From assembly GCA_038961845.1 (NCBI GenBank), contig CP152408.1:2976001-3040000 (forward strand): a stretch of 64,000 nucleotides of DNA, in the 5' to 3' direction. This DNA comes from Xylophilus sp. GW821-FHT01B05 (GTDB lineage Bacteria > Pseudomonadota > Gammaproteobacteria > Burkholderiales > Burkholderiaceae_C). The position numbers and the translations under genes were made by a program. This document shows positions 1 through 6,294 of this stretch, piece after piece; position 1 is the first letter of the stretch, and each line of letters starts with the position of its first letter. Under the pieces are notes generated by a model, which was not told the DNA's origin, ran no database searches, and saw nothing but the letters and a program-made list of their open reading frames with translations.

Positions 1-85
1 CCGCAGGGTTGATGACGTCGAGCACGGTGTCGCTAGCGGGCTGTACCCAGGATCCACCGATATAAAACTGAAGATTGCTGCGCAT
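1..85 (-). CDS. Aldehyde dehydrogenase family protein, N-terminus only
   Basis: Reading leftward from an ATG at 85, the first 28 codons give a peptide beginning MRSNLQFYIGGSWVQPAS and ending DVINPA. This is the usual opening of NAD(P)-dependent aldehyde dehydrogenases (an 'F-I-G-G-x-W' strand followed by 'V-x-N-P-A'). A GGAG ribosome binding site lies 7 bases before the ATG. The rest of the gene, including the catalytic Cys and Glu, is outside the window, so activity and substrate cannot be judged. The promoter at 119-153 is shared in sequence with the OYE genes further right, which suggests a role in removing reactive aldehydes or enones (inference). Confidence 0.8.
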   Translation of the reverse strand, partial: MRSNLQFYIGGSWVQPASDTVLDVINPA

Positions 86-118
86 GAAAAAACTCCATCA
101 TTAGTTGAGGGAATCATT

Positions 119-153
119 AGTATATTTTTTACACCTGGCGTCAATCAGGCACT
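119..153 (-). promoter_or_regulatory. Promoter/operator module, copy 1 (aldehyde dehydrogenase)
   Basis: Read on the minus strand, this 35-base block has AGTGCCTGATTGACG, then 14 bases, then TATACT. The same block in the same phase occurs at 2879-2913 and 3683-3717. It lies about 34 bases before the aldehyde dehydrogenase ATG, the right place for a promoter. The block contains half of an AGTGYCTA-N-TAGRCACT palindrome. I infer an operator for the nearby HxlR regulator; no binding data are available here. Confidence 0.65.
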
Positions 154-307
154 TTCGGTAGCGCTGGTAGGCCAAGGGATACTGGGCATGCGCGCAGCGT
201 CGTCCGGGTGATCGTCCAGGGCATGTCATCCATTCCCGAACAGGTCGCGTTGGGTCTGGAAGGCCGCCAGCCGGTGTTGCGTGGCGCAGTGCCTGACTGG
301 CCGTTAG

Positions 308-323
308 GGACATCCTGCAAAAC
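308..323 (+). repeat. Left terminal inverted repeat of the IS5-family element
   Basis: GGACATCCTGCAAAAC, preceded by the TTAG target duplication at 304-307. It matches the right end at 14 of 16 positions. Confidence 0.9.
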
Positions 324-372
324 TCCCCCGCGCATCTGGATGCGCCCGTTTGTTCAGGCATGCTCGGCGCCC

Positions 373-1323
373 ATGAAGCAAGCCGGCCTGGACCTGAACC
401 TGAGCACGAAGAAGACCCGCAAGCAGGTGTTCCTGCAGGAGATGGACCAGGTGGTGCCGTGGGCGTCCTTGGTCGATCTCATCGCCCCGTACTACAGCGA
501 AGGACGCACAGGCCGCCCGCCCTTTGCCTTGGAGACCATGCTGCGGCTGCACTTCATCCAGCAATGGTTCAGCCTGTCGGACCAGGCGATGGAAGAGGCC
601 CTCTTCGATATCCCCCTGTACCGAGAGTTCGCGGGCCTGGACGCCCATGGTCGCCTGCCCGATGAAAGCACCATCCTGCGCTTTCGCCACCGGCTGGAGC
701 GCCACAAGCTGGCCGAACAGATCCTGATCACCGTCAACACCCTGCTGGAGAGCAAAGGCCTGTTGCTCAAGGAAGGCACGGCCGTCGACGCCACGCTGAT
801 CCCAGCCCCCAGCTCCACCAAGAACAAAGACAAAGCACGCGACCCCGAGATGCACTCGAGCAAGAAGGGAAATCAGTGGCACTTCGGTATGAAGGCCCAC
901 ATCGGGGTAGATGCAGACTCTGGCCTGGTCCACACCGTGCGCGGCAGCTCCGGCCACGTGGGCGACGTCACCGAAGGCAACAGCCTGCTGCACGGACAGG
1001 AAACAGACGCCTTCGGGGACGCTGGCTACCAGGGGATCGGCAAGCGCCCGGATGCCAAGGACAGCGTCACCTGGCACATCGCCATGAAGCCAGGCAAGCG
1101 CAAGAAGCTGAGCAAAGACAAGGTATCCGATGTACTGGTCCACCAGCTCGAAAAGCTCAAGGCCGGCATCCGCGCCAAGGTGGAACACCCGTTCCGGGTC
1201 ATCAAGCGCCAGTTCGCCTACACCAAGGTGCGCTACCGGGGGCTGAAGAAAAACACGCAGCAGTTGCACACGCTGTTCGCCCTGTCCAACCTGTGGATGG
1301 CGCGCTACCGGCTGATGGGGTGA
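373..1323 (+). CDS. IS5-family transposase
   Basis: A 316-residue DDE transposase. The N-terminal part has the IS5 substrate region (RTGRPPFALETMLRLHF, then QQWFSLSDQAMEEAL). The catalytic core shows the first Asp in 'AVDATLI', the second in 'DAGYQG', and the C-terminal Y-(2)-R-(3)-E type region around 'AKVEHPFRVIKRQF'. I take the ATG at 373 because family members start 'MKQxxL.L..KKTRKQ'. The reading frame is open upstream to 208, but that crosses the left end of the element. The gene is intact, so the element may be active. Confidence 0.92.
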   Translation: MKQAGLDLNLSTKKTRKQVFLQEMDQVVPWASLVDLIAPYYSEGRTGRPPFALETMLRLHFIQQWFSLSDQAMEEALFDIPLYREFAGLDAHGRLPDESTILRFRHRLERHKLAEQILITVNTLLESKGLLLKEGTAVDATLIPAPSSTKNKDKARDPEMHSSKKGNQWHFGMKAHIGVDADSGLVHTVRGSSGHVGDVTEGNSLLHGQETDAFGDAGYQGIGKRPDAKDSVTWHIAMKPGKRKKLSKDKVSDVLVHQLEKLKAGIRAKVEHPFRVIKRQFAYTKVRYRGLKKNTQQLHTLFALSNLWMARYRLMG

Positions 1324-1479
1324 AGGATTGAGGGGATCGGTGCGCCTGTGTGGCGCGGGGGAGGGTCAAAAAGGCCCTGAACGCACCGGAAAGCAGGCGG
1401 CAGACCCTTCTGAGAGGGGCATGCGCCCCTGGAATCCACGATTGAGATCACGCGTAGGGGATGCCACATTGCAAATCGT

Positions 1480-1495
1480 GTTTTGCAGGACATCC
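1480..1495 (-). repeat. Right terminal inverted repeat of the IS5-family element
   Basis: Reads GGATGTCCTGCAAAAC inward on the minus strand and is followed outward by the TTAG duplication at 1496-1499. The 156 bases between the transposase stop and this end hold no gene. Confidence 0.9.
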
Positions 1496-1530
1496 TTAGG
1501 TCAAGCCGCGCGGCGCCGAAATCCATCCAA

Positions 1531-1560
1531 ATAAAAACGCCGTGCCCACCGGGCACGGCG
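1531..1560 (-). terminator. Intrinsic terminator of the OYE gene
   Basis: A perfect 10-bp stem (CGCCGTGCCC pairing with GGGCACGGCG) with a 3-base loop is followed on the minus strand by TTTTTAT. It lies 67 bases past the OYE stop codon and points the right way to end that transcript. Confidence 0.88.
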
Positions 1561-1627
1561 CATGACGAAGCGAGGCGATTCAGTTCAAGACCAGAACTTC
1601 ACGCAATTCCGCTTCAATTACGATGGA

Positions 1628-2695
1628 CTAGGCCAACGGCGGGTAGTCTGTATAGCCTTCTTCGGCACCGCTGTAGTACGTAGAAGCATCCGGAGTTGCC
1701 AGCGGAGCGTCCTGGCGGAAGCGTTCGGGCAGGTCAGGATTACTGATAAACAGCGTGCCAAATGTGACTGCATCGGCCAAGCCGGTCTGCAGCACCTGTT
1801 CCGCAGACTTCCGGTCATAGCCGACATTCAACACGAAAATCCCTGAGAATCGCTTGCGAGCCCCGGGCGCAAGAGGTTTAGCGCCTTCCGGCAGGATCGC
1901 CGATTCCATGAAATGCAGAATGCCAACGTTTTTCTTTTCCAGCGCTTCCACCGCGTACATGTAGGTCTGCTCGAGATTGGAGTCGCCCATGTCATTGTAC
2001 GGAATGCGCGGCGACAGCCTGACCGAGACACGGGCCGATCCAAAGACCTTTATCGCAGCATCAGTGGCCTCAAGCAGAAACCGCGCCCGCTTCTCAACCG
2101 TGCCACCATATTCGTCGGTTCGCTTGTTTGAACCGTCTTCCAGAAACTGCGCAGGCAGGTAACCATTGGCACCGTGAACCTCGACGCCATCAAAACCCGC
2201 ATCTTTTGCAGCCTGCGCAGCCTTTTCATAGTCTGCGATAGTGGACTTGATTTCATCAAGAGTCAGCTCGCGTGGGGTCACGGAGGGCTTGATACCTTCC
2301 GGCGTGAACGCCTGGCTATTGAAAGGGACTGCCGATGGCGCAACCGGTAGTTCTCCACCATGAAAGTCGGGGTGAGATGCTCTCCCGGTATGCCAGAGCT
2401 GGGCGAAAATGAGGCCGCCAGCTTCATGAACAGCCTGGGTTACCTTCTTCCACCCCGCAATTTGCTCGGGAGTATGGATTCCTGGGGTATTCGTCCACCC
2501 GACCGCCTGGGCGCTGATCTGGGTGCCTTCCGTGAAAATAAGACCCGCCGATGCGCGCTGCGCGTAATACGTTGCAGTTAGTTCGTTGGCCACCTGATCC
2601 TTGGATCGACCTCGGGTCATTGGCGCCATGAATATCCGATTCTTGAAGGTGAGCTCTTTATTGCTCAAGAGGTTTAACAGCTCTAGGTTTTCCAT
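1628..2695 (-). CDS. Old Yellow Enzyme-type alkene reductase (NemA-like)
   Basis: A 355-residue FMN-dependent TIM-barrel enzyme that reduces activated C=C bonds (enones, maleimides, nitro compounds) with NAD(P)H. It has the N-terminal 'KNRIFMAPMTRGR' FMN-binding strand, 'LWHTGRASHP' near residue 100, the substrate-binding His and Asn in 'VHGANGYLPAQFLEDGSN', and 'RTDEYGG'. Length is normal for the family. It has its own terminator (1531-1560) and a likely HxlR-controlled promoter at 2879-2913, leaving an unusually long leader of about 180 bases. A broken relative sits at 3743-4736. Typical role: detoxification of electrophiles in the cytoplasm. Confidence 0.9.
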   Translation of the reverse strand: MENLELLNLLSNKELTFKNRIFMAPMTRGRSKDQVANELTATYYAQRASAGLIFTEGTQISAQAVGWTNTPGIHTPEQIAGWKKVTQAVHEAGGLIFAQLWHTGRASHPDFHGGELPVAPSAVPFNSQAFTPEGIKPSVTPRELTLDEIKSTIADYEKAAQAAKDAGFDGVEVHGANGYLPAQFLEDGSNKRTDEYGGTVEKRARFLLEATDAAIKVFGSARVSVRLSPRIPYNDMGDSNLEQTYMYAVEALEKKNVGILHFMESAILPEGAKPLAPGARKRFSGIFVLNVGYDRKSAEQVLQTGLADAVTFGTLFISNPDLPERFRQDAPLATPDASTYYSGAEEGYTDYPPLA

Positions 2696-2878
2696 ATTTT
2701 CTCAGATACTGAATTTTATTGAATGTCCGCCCGCGCTCGACGATTAGTCAGTCGCGGCTTGACCAACGAAGGGCTTCCCATCGGACGAACGATCGGCGGG
2801 TTGCAATTTGCTGGCAGGAGTGACGAACGACGGTTGCGGCTTGGACCGCGCGCCTCAAAGAGTGAGGACCGTCCTGAT
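2696..2878 (-). other. Long leader between the OYE promoter module and the OYE start
   Basis: If transcription starts at the module at 2879-2913, the OYE message has an untranslated leader of about 175 bases. It contains a possible 21-codon reading frame (2781 to 2716, minus) but no convincing ribosome binding site before it, and no recognised riboswitch. The OYE ATG itself has only a weak purine stretch before it (GAGAAAAT). Function unknown. Confidence 0.3.
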
Positions 2879-2913
2879 GGTATATAAAATAAACCTAGTG
2901 TCTATTAGGCACT
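2879..2913 (-). promoter_or_regulatory. Promoter/operator module, copy 2 (intact OYE gene)
   Basis: On the minus strand: AGTGCCTAATAGACA, 14 bases, TATACC, in exact register with copies 1 and 3. It contains the best form of the palindrome, AGTGTCTA-T-TAGGCACT on the plus strand at 2897-2913 (arms match at 7 of 8 positions). The palindrome covers the -35 side, so a bound protein would probably block the polymerase (inference). Confidence 0.65.
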
Positions 2914-2925
2914 TTTTGTCGCCCT

Positions 2926-2947
2926 AGTAGGTTTTAGGAAACCTACT
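2926..2947. repeat. Perfect 9-bp inverted repeat
   Basis: AGTAGGTTT (2926-2934) and AAACCTACT (2939-2947) pair perfectly around a 4-base loop. There is no T-run on either side, so a terminator is unlikely. It lies just upstream of the copy 2 module and may be a second regulator site or the scar of an excised element. Confidence 0.5.
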
Positions 2948-3236
2948 GCCAGGGAAAAGTCCTCGGCGCATGGGCTGTCGAGCCGTTGATCGTGGCCTCG
3001 CGCGTAAGAGCAGCAGCGGCACTCTGCGCCCCTAGTCGAACGAGCCTGAGCAATCAAAGTGCAGATCTGGTCGAAGTAGGCATCGAGGTTGACTGCCCGC
3101 GTACGAAAGGCGCCAGCCCGCCTACCGCCCCGGACGAAAAGTTTCCATCTGCGTACCAGGTGACGCCGCTCCATAGGCATCCGTCGTTTGGCCCTCAGAC
3201 ATCGGACTACCAATGCACGATCGGCCGACGGCACGT
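2948..3236. other. Stretch with no recognisable gene
   Basis: About 290 bases between the inverted repeat and the hxlR-type gene. Open frames exist on both strands, but none has family features or a plausible start with a ribosome binding site. It may be remnant coding sequence. Confidence 0.4.
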
Positions 3237-3647
3237 TTATGCAATCGAGTGGATCAGCCTTCCCTGCGGACTTGTCGCTTCGCTTGCAGCGGCATCGAAC
3301 GTCTGCCGGGCAGCATCGACCTCCGGCAGCTTCACGAGCGTCCATTCGTGCAGCGCACGAAAAGGTTGTTGCAATGTGCGGCCCAGCGGCGTGATTTGAT
3401 ACTGCACCGCGACCGGCGAAAGCGAGATAACCTCTCTCGATACCAGGCCGTTGCGCTCGAGCCGTCGCAGGCATTGGGTGAGCGCTTTTTGGGTGACGCC
3501 TTGCAGGCGACGACGAATCGCGTTGAAGCGTTGCGGACCGTCATCGAGCACTGCCAGCACCATCATCGACCACTTATCAGCGATCTGGTCGAACAAGGCC
3601 CGGCTTGGGCAGTCGGACGAGAAGCAGAGCGGTTCGATTTCAAGCAT
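3237..3647 (-). CDS. HxlR-family winged-helix regulator
   Basis: A 136-residue protein with the HxlR fold: an N-terminal Cys region (C8 and C13 in 'LCFSSDCPSRALFDQI'), then 'DKWSMMVLAVL', 'RFNAIRRRLQGVTQKALTQ' (recognition helix region), and a wing with 'VQYQITPLGRTL'. In the YodB/QorR/CatR group the Cys before the DNA-binding domain senses quinones, diamide or aldehydes. Two sites of the local module lie directly upstream (3683-3737), so autoregulation is likely. Neighbouring OYE and aldehyde dehydrogenase genes carry the same sites, which suggests it is their repressor (inference). Confidence 0.88.
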   Translation of the reverse strand: MLEIEPLCFSSDCPSRALFDQIADKWSMMVLAVLDDGPQRFNAIRRRLQGVTQKALTQCLRRLERNGLVSREVISLSPVAVQYQITPLGRTLQQPFRALHEWTLVKLPEVDAARQTFDAAASEATSPQGRLIHSIA

Positions 3648-3682
3648 GGCGTTTTCCTTCTTAAGTACCTAGGCAGCCCCAG

Positions 3683-3717
3683 GGCGCCTGATTGACGTCA
3701 AGTTTACTAGATATACC
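3683..3717 (+). promoter_or_regulatory. Promoter/operator module, copy 3 (broken OYE gene)
   Basis: On the plus strand: GCGCCTGATTGACG, 14 bases, TATACC. It matches copy 1 at 26 of 35 positions by eye. It points at the OYE pseudogene starting at 3743 and sits in the divergent region with the HxlR gene. Conservation of the promoter although its gene is dead suggests the break is fairly recent, or that the site is kept for hxlR control. Confidence 0.6.
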
Positions 3718-3720
3718 TAG

Positions 3721-3737
3721 AATGTCCATCAGACACT
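3721..3737 (-). promoter_or_regulatory. Additional operator-like site between hxlR and the OYE remnant
   Basis: Read on the minus strand this is AGTGTCTGATGGACATT, a fourth relative of the AGTGYCTGATNGAC motif, pointing opposite to copy 3. It has no TATACY at the 14-base distance, so it looks like an operator without its own promoter in that register. It lies 74 bases upstream of the hxlR start. Confidence 0.5.
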
Positions 3738-3742
3738 ACCGA

Positions 3743-4736
3743 ATGCCTATTCATCCCTCTCTCAATACAAGCCGCTTGTTTCGTCCCTTCGCCATCCGGT
3801 CATTTGAGTTGACAACCCGAATCGCGATAGCGCCGATGACGCGTCTGTTCGTTCCTGAGGGTATTTCGGGCTCTGCCCGATGTCGAACCGGTGAGCGGAG
3901 CGCGATGTTGGGATAATCCGTGTCGCGCGCTGCAAGCGTTGCGCCCCAGTTTCATACGGGCCGCGCCAATCTGATTTTTAAGCCTGCTCCAGCACGCTGA
4001 TACCGTGCTCGTCAGGTTTTTTCCACTTGGCAAAGTAGGCATATACCGTCTGCCACTTGGGCCACTCACTGGGCAGGCATCTCCACTGGCCGCTGCGCCG
4101 CGAAAGCCGTGCAGGGGGGCGAGCCGTTTTGCACTGGCAGGCTGGGGGGTGCCGTCAAACACCGCAGTTGCCAGCCCGGCAGGCTCACTCGCGCCCGGCC
4201 AGGCACGCGGCTAACGGCGCCAGCCGCTCGGCGCTGCCCCGCACTGCAGCTGGCTCTGTGCGCTTGACCTTGGCGTACAGCGCGGCCATAGGCGCTCGGC
4301 CATCTTGCGCGCTACTGCGTGCAGCGAGGGTCGCAGTCCCAGCGTGGCCAGTGTCATCAGTTTGGGTCCTGGCCCTCCGATCATCATGCGCGTCAGCCAG
4401 TGGAAGCAGCAGGATCTCACCGTGCATCTCGCTCTCACCTGCAAGGAAATGACGAATTGGCTGCGGCCGCTCGTGGAAGCTGGCGTGGACGTGCTGCATT
4501 GCTCGCGGCGGCGTTTCTGGGAGCCGGAATTTCCGGAGCTCGGCGGCAAAAGCGGCCTGAACTGCGCGGGCTGGGTCAAGAAGCTGACCAGCGCGACCCC
4601 AATCAGCGTGGGCTCTGCCGGCCTGGACAGCAACGTCCTGAACGCCTTTGCCGGCAAGGGATCGAAAGCGGCGAGCGTCCAGCGATTGGTCGAGCGCATG
4701 GAACGCAGCGAGTTCGACCTGATTGCGCTCGTCTAA
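3743..4736 (+). pseudogene. Old Yellow Enzyme family gene, interrupted and decayed
   Basis: The N-terminal part (3743 to about 3863) encodes 'SRLFRPFAIRSFELTTRI' and 'APMTRLFVPEGI', the first barrel strand and FMN motif of NADH:flavin oxidoreductases. The frame then turns into unrelated sequence. OYE coding resumes at about 4363 with 'GPPIIMRVSQWKQQDL', followed by 'LVEAGVDVLHCSRRRFWEP', 'GWVKKLTSATPISVGSAGL' and 'RMERSEFDLIALV', then a stop. The middle third is missing and replaced by about 500 bases that include a transposase fragment (about 3905-4095, minus). This resembles the 12-oxophytodienoate-reductase-like branch rather than NemA, so it is not a simple duplicate of the gene at 1628. 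Confidence 0.82.
3905..4095 (-). pseudogene. Fragment of an IS5-family (DUF4096-type) transposase
   Basis: On the minus strand, 4090 to about 4000 encodes 'GQWRCLPSEWPKWQTVYAYF', then 'AKWKKPDEHGISVLEQA', the well-known N-terminal region of IS5/IS1031-type transposases. A one-base loss then shifts the frame, and 'LKNQIGAARMKLGRNACSA' follows in the next frame. Neither the start nor the catalytic domain is present and no terminal repeats are visible. It is unrelated in sequence to the intact element at 308-1495. The flanking stretch 4100-4360 was not recognised. Confidence 0.75.
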
Positions 4737-4763
4737 GGCAACGGCGACGCTGATCACAGAGCG

Positions 4764-4880
4764 CTAGTCGGCCGCTTTCAAATAGTGGCCGAAACCTTCT
4801 TCAGTGGTCAAATCAAGCGCACCCTCGCCATCCCCTTCTCCCCACGTCGCAAACCCGGAACATGGCTTGATGTCATTCAT
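4764..4880 (-). CDS. Small open frame coupled to the MarR gene (38 residues)
   Basis: The ATG at 4880 overlaps the MarR stop codon (ATGA), the arrangement of translationally coupled genes. It encodes 38 residues beginning MNDIKPCSGFATWGEGDG and ending 'FGHYLKAAD'. I do not recognise a family. It may be the surviving 5' piece of a longer gene lost in the rearrangement that also broke the OYE gene, or a genuine small protein. Confidence 0.35.
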   Translation of the reverse strand: MNDIKPCSGFATWGEGDGEGALDLTTEEGFGHYLKAAD

Positions 4881-5386
4881 TCCACTGCTGAAATGCGCAC
4901 CAAGCACTCCCCGATGAGCGCATGCAATGCGCTGGCATTTCGGCTCCCAATCAACTGGTGCACTTTGGCTTGAGCCACGCTCCAGTGAGGCATGCCCTCG
5001 GCACACTTGCCGCGGCCTGCGGCGGTGATACGCACGCTCCGAGTGCGCCCGTCAGTACCCGGTCCAAGACCCACCCAACCTAGCGAGATGAGGGGCTTGA
5101 GAGTGCGTGTCAGCGTTGATGGAGAGAGCGACATCGTCTCCGCCAGATCGCAGGGGCGCACCGGGCCATGTGCCAGGATTTCCGTCAACAGCCGGTACTG
5201 CGTGATTCTGAGACCAACCTTGCTGAGCTCCGCGTCATAGTGCTGCCTGATCAGGCGAGCGAACTGGTGCGCCTTTGTGTCGGTACAGGCTGACCGCTGA
5301 AGGCCCGCAGCAGCCACCGCGCTTACCTGCGGTGCAGAAAGCGTTTGCATCAGCGCATTTGCAGGAGTGGCGCGCCGAGACAACAT
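4877..5386 (-). CDS. MarR-family transcriptional regulator
   Basis: A 169-residue protein with a dimerisation helix ('QFARLIRQHYDAELSKVGL'), then the winged helix: 'ITQYRLLTEILAHGPVRPCD', the recognition helix 'SLSPSTLTRTLKPLISLGWV', and a wing with 'GTDGRTRSVRITAAG'. An alternative ATG at 5350 would remove 12 residues; neither start has a clear ribosome binding site. The gene lies 12 bases after the TetR gene on the same strand and is probably co-transcribed with it. Ligand unknown; MarR proteins near catabolic genes often bind aromatic acids or CoA esters. Confidence 0.85.
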   Translation of the reverse strand: MLSRRATPANALMQTLSAPQVSAVAAAGLQRSACTDTKAHQFARLIRQHYDAELSKVGLRITQYRLLTEILAHGPVRPCDLAETMSLSPSTLTRTLKPLISLGWVGLGPGTDGRTRSVRITAAGRGKCAEGMPHWSVAQAKVHQLIGSRNASALHALIGECLVRISAVE

Positions 5387-5398
5387 CGGCGTCGGCTG

Positions 5399-5989
5399 TC
5401 AGGATGCTTTGGACGGCTTTGCGGGGGTCTCGTCCAATGCGTGCGTCTGGTCAATGAAGCGGCGGCTGGAGGCCAGGATCTCCTTGCGGGTGCGCTCGGA
5501 CTCGACGGCACGGGACAGGACCAGCGCGCCGACACACTGAGCCAGCAGCGCCCAGGCCGCGTCCGGATCGCCGATGCGCGAGCTCCAACTCTTCTGCAGG
5601 CGCTTCAGCCCCTCCTCGACGGCCGCACGCACTTCGGGTCCTCCCCGAGCGATCTCGGGTCCGAGGGCCGGCAGGACGCACCCGGTTTCGGGGTGCAGCG
5701 CATGGTACGAACTCAGGTAGCTGCGCAGGCGCTTGGCGACATGGTCGGGCGGCGAATCGCGGTCCCCGGCCAACATGTCGGTGCTATTCGAGATCTCGTG
5801 CTCGAGGAGCTCGGCGAACAGTGCCTCCTTGGAAGGGAAATGGCCGTAAAAGGCCCCCCCGCTCAGGCCAATGCTCGCCATCAGTTCATCGACTCCGGTA
5901 GTACCGAAGCCGCCCTTCTTGGTGATGGCACGGGCATTCGCGAGCAGTTTCTTGCGGGTTTCCTCTTTGTGGTTTGCCGGATAGCGCAT
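5399..5989 (-). CDS. TetR/AcrR-family regulator
   Basis: A 196-residue protein. The N-terminal helix-turn-helix covers residues 10-60 ('RKKLLANARAITKKGGF', 'VDELMASIGLSGGAFYGHF', 'SKEALFAELL'), followed by a TetR_C-type ligand domain. It is divergent from the thiolase operon, with two close palindromes in the 305-base gap: one 44 bases from its own ATG and one nearer the thiolase. This layout predicts repression of both itself and the catabolic operon, with release by a pathway acyl-CoA (inference). Confidence 0.9.
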   Translation of the reverse strand: MRYPANHKEETRKKLLANARAITKKGGFGTTGVDELMASIGLSGGAFYGHFPSKEALFAELLEHEISNSTDMLAGDRDSPPDHVAKRLRSYLSSYHALHPETGCVLPALGPEIARGGPEVRAAVEEGLKRLQKSWSSRIGDPDAAWALLAQCVGALVLSRAVESERTRKEILASSRRFIDQTHALDETPAKPSKAS

Positions 5990-6032
5990 GAATGGCCTCT
6001 ACAGAACGTGGAGGCACGCATCATAGCATTCC

Positions 6033-6051
6033 GATCGTTTGGTAAACGATC
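6033..6051. promoter_or_regulatory. Palindromic operator 1 (TetR type)
   Basis: GATCGTTT-GGT-AAACGATC, a perfect 8+8 bp palindrome, lying 44 bases upstream of the TetR start. A second copy at 6152-6170 matches it at 17 of 19 positions. Confidence 0.8.
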
Positions 6052-6151
6052 TCACTTTTATCAGTCCATCGACGCCTGGGTGAGGGTTTCTCCCTGCTGC
6101 AAACCCTCTCCAGCGTGTTGACGTTGCCGTCATTGCAAATCTATAGTTCAC

Positions 6152-6170
6152 CAACGTTTACCAAACGATC
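6152..6170. promoter_or_regulatory. Palindromic operator 2 (TetR type)
   Basis: CAACGTTT-ACC-AAACGATC, the complementary-strand form of operator 1 with two changes. It lies about 125 bases upstream of the thiolase ATG, probably over the promoter of that operon. The rest of the 5990-6294 gap holds no gene. Confidence 0.75.
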
Positions 6171-6294
6171 GTTATTCAAAATCAAGCGGATCATCCGATG
6201 ACTCAACTGACCCAGTTGATCGTGCAAGGTAAACCGCAGGGTTGTGGCGAGCCGCTACGCCAACCTTTTTAACGAACCCCCTGGAGTCTGAACC

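Larger units (their letters stand above)
308..1495 (+). mobile_element. Complete IS5-family insertion sequence, 1188 bp
   Basis: The element is bounded by 16-bp imperfect inverted repeats: GGACATCCTGCAAAAC at 308-323 and GGATGTCCTGCAAAAC read inward from 1495 to 1480 (14 of 16 identical). A perfect 4-bp target duplication TTAG flanks it at 304-307 and 1496-1499, which fits the YTAR target preference of IS5 elements. It carries one intact transposase gene. The insertion lies between the aldehyde dehydrogenase promoter and the terminator of the OYE gene and does not break a recognisable gene. The intact repeats and duplication suggest a recent insertion. Confidence 0.93.

Noticed and set aside
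208..372. Upstream extension of the transposase frame
   Set aside because: It would begin outside the left inverted repeat (308), so it cannot belong to the element's own gene.
2905..3474. A 189-codon minus-strand frame overlapping hxlR
   Set aside because: It overlaps the well-supported hxlR gene in another frame and has no motif or ribosome binding site.
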